A DNA stretch of 64,000 bases, from assembly GCF_900109685.1 (NCBI RefSeq), contig NZ_FOBB01000005.1, positions 62,001 to 126,000 of the forward strand. Reading direction: 5' to 3'. Each line of letters starts with the position of its first letter. Position 1 is the stretch's first letter. The notes under the pieces were generated by a model that saw nothing but the letters and a program-made list of their open reading frames with translations, did no database searches and was not told the DNA's origin. This document shows, piece after piece, positions 62,540 through 64,000 of this stretch. Origin of the DNA: Chitinophaga rupis (lineage in GTDB: Bacteria; Bacteroidota; Bacteroidia; Chitinophagales; Chitinophagaceae). Position numbers and translations under genes: made by a program.

Positions 62540-64000
62540 ATGAAAAGCGCTAAACCTTCTGTATCTGAAATGCCAGCTGATTCCGCGGGCACTCTTGAAC
62601 GGACAAGAAAGCTGCTATCAGAGCTGGGGGATGATATCACCAAGGTCCGGGATAAGAACGACCTGCTGATCCTTTTCAAAAAACGGATCAAAGGCTTATA
62701 TCATCTTACGCATACAATTGTTACCCTGATCGACTACAAAGACGAAACATATGTTCCTTTCCTGCTGGATAATGAAGCTTCTGCCATCCGGTCGCATCCA
62801 AGGTACCAGGAAATGGTACACTCCCGTTTTTCGTTGAACGAACCGGTGATCCAGGCTGTATTGCAGGCAGATGGCCCGATCTCTTTTTTGCTGGAGGAGA
62901 TCATGGACCTGCCGGACAGTCCCGCTTTTTTCCGCGTTAATTATGAAAAAGGCGTAAGAGAAATTCTGATGACGCGGCTCATGAAAGAAGGGAAGCCCAT
63001 GGGCTTTATTCATATTTATTCTGATAAACCCGGCAGCTTTAGCAGCGAGTTCAGAGATGTTATGAAAGATATTGCACCGCAGCTGTCGGGCGCTGTATCT
63101 AATATCATAAAAAATGAGGAGCTGCTTAACAAGGAAAAAGAGAAGTCGTTCCTGCTTGATTTCAGCAGCGATATTGCAACGGTAAGAACGAAAGAAGAAC
63201 TTGCCCGTGCCGTTCGCGCTGCAATCAGTAAGCTGAATCAGAAGAGTGGCTACGTTATCCGCAGGATCAATGATGATAATGCATCCATGAGCCCGTATGT
63301 CTATGACCTGGGTGCATGGCAGCACGATCAAAAAATAGTGAGCGCCCTGGAAAAAGCCAGGTATCCTATTAACGACGGGATCCAGAACCGTGTGCTGAAT
63401 AGCCCAATTCCTTTATTGTTTAATGTAGACAGGGAAATACAACGCGGCATTGCCGCACCTTACCTGCAAAGCTGGAAGGCCATGGGATTCCAAAACTTTT
63501 TAGGCATCCGGCTGCGCAATGCGGAAACGAATCATGGCATTTTGTTCCTGGATATTGAAGAGATCAATGTTCCGCTGCTGCAGGGCATTTGTTCACAAAT
63601 ATCCATTGCCCTGGCCAATATCATGGCCAATGAGCAGATCAGTAAAAAACAGGAGGAGCAGGCCTTTCTGCTGGATTTCGGAAAAGATATTACGCAGGCA
63701 AGAACAAAGCAGGACCTGCAGAACGCTGTTTTCAGGGTGCTGGATAAAACCATGCATACAAAGCTGGCCATGATCCGGGTGATAGATGATGATGGTTTCC
63801 ACCTGTCTCCGTTTATGCATGACAGGACCTTGTTTGAAAAGGCAAAAGTGGATTTCGATAAAATGTCCGTCAACAAGATCACCATTGAAGAAACCTATAC
63901 TGCGCAGGTACTCGCCAGCAAGGAAGGATTGATGTTTAATGTGGAGGAAGAGTTTAAGAGCGGTACTGCATATGCAAAACTATGGAAGACCACCGGGTTA
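62540..64000 (+). CDS. Multi-GAF-domain regulator or sensor (N-terminal part, cut by window edge)
   Basis: An open frame runs from ATG 62540 through the right edge (487 codons, no stop). It contains at least two GAF-like units, each opened by a linker FLLDFSSDIATVRTKEEL or FLLDFGKDITQARTKQDL; the second copy starts near residue 372. An N-terminal GAF-like part starts with LLSELGDDITKVRDKNDL. This repeat pattern matches Bacteroidota proteins with several GAF domains followed by a sigma-54 interaction or histidine kinase domain. The output domain lies outside the window, so the type cannot be fixed. Confidence 0.8.
   Translation, partial: MKSAKPSVSEMPADSAGTLERTRKLLSELGDDITKVRDKNDLLILFKKRIKGLYHLTHTIVTLIDYKDETYVPFLLDNEASAIRSHPRYQEMVHSRFSLNEPVIQAVLQADGPISFLLEEIMDLPDSPAFFRVNYEKGVREILMTRLMKEGKPMGFIHIYSDKPGSFSSEFRDVMKDIAPQLSGAVSNIIKNEELLNKEKEKSFLLDFSSDIATVRTKEELARAVRAAISKLNQKSGYVIRRINDDNASMSPYVYDLGAWQHDQKIVSALEKARYPINDGIQNRVLNSPIPLLFNVDREIQRGIAAPYLQSWKAMGFQNFLGIRLRNAETNHGILFLDIEEINVPLLQGICSQISIALANIMANEQISKKQEEQAFLLDFGKDITQARTKQDLQNAVFRVLDKTMHTKLAMIRVIDDDGFHLSPFMHDRTLFEKAKVDFDKMSVNKITIEETYTAQVLASKEGLMFNVEEEFKSGTAYAKLWKTTGL

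Overview
The window looks like chromosomal DNA of a Bacteroidota bacterium, most likely a Chitinophaga-type member of Chitinophagaceae. The reasons are several proteins with type IX secretion (T9SS) C-terminal sorting domains, lipoproteins with Asp/Thr-rich tethers, a textbook Bacteroidota promoter (TTTG-N19-TAnnTTTG) before a tRNA gene, a DUF6089-type barrel, membrane AraC regulators and FtsX/MacB permeases. The genus is inference; no rRNA or marker set is present.

Left part (1-22.7 kb) is mostly conserved core. It holds a minus-strand suf Fe-S assembly cluster (sufA, sufB, sufC, start of sufD), a flavodoxin-fold reductase divergent from a SufR-like regulator, a half-size EamA transporter, a possible two-gene unit of a DUF6934-like protein and a 55-residue ORF, a GNAT acetyltransferase, an AI-2E/PerM permease, a GH20-like hydrolase, an AraC regulator, a DUF6089 barrel, a UbiD decarboxylase overlapping a DUF6265 gene, release factor 3, a MacB-like permease, tsaD, a TrmN6 methyltransferase, a LYS1-like dehydrogenase and tRNA-Leu(CAA). 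Several intergenic gaps here carry palindromic repeats from different families, and one family also sits inside the ubiD reading frame.

Middle part (22.7-36.8 kb) is an accessory, decaying region directly downstream of tRNA-Leu. It starts with a membrane-anchored papain-fold protein in which all three catalytic residues are replaced. A transposase remnant then abuts a decapitated collagen-like lipoprotein gene. At least three further gene fragments follow (two alpha/beta-hydrolases and an NmrA-like oxidoreductase). Intact small enzymes lie between them: a serine hydrolase, an acyltransferase, a GyrI-like protein, a retropepsin-like protein with an altered first active-site loop, DUF2000, VOC, a flavin monooxygenase, an LLM oxidoreductase and an EstC-like hydrolase.

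Right part (36.9-64 kb) is a surface/secretome and regulation region. It has a GH18-like protein with crystallin and ricin-lectin modules, another T9SS cargo, a full-size FtsX permease divergent from a membrane-bound AraC regulator across a phased operator-like repeat, an M1-type peptidase, a reprolysin-type T9SS metalloprotease, an AraC regulator, an SGNH hydrolase, a Crp/Fnr regulator followed by a palindrome and an F420-reductase-like gene, exonuclease III, a 1625-residue PKD-repeat protein with a type B sorting domain, and the start of a multi-GAF protein that runs off the edge.

The best candidates for something undescribed are the catalytically dead papain-like membrane protein at 22906-23964, the multi-family intergenic palindromes, and the phased operator at 43648-43686. 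Coordinates use the start codon I judge most likely, which is often downstream of the longest open frame.
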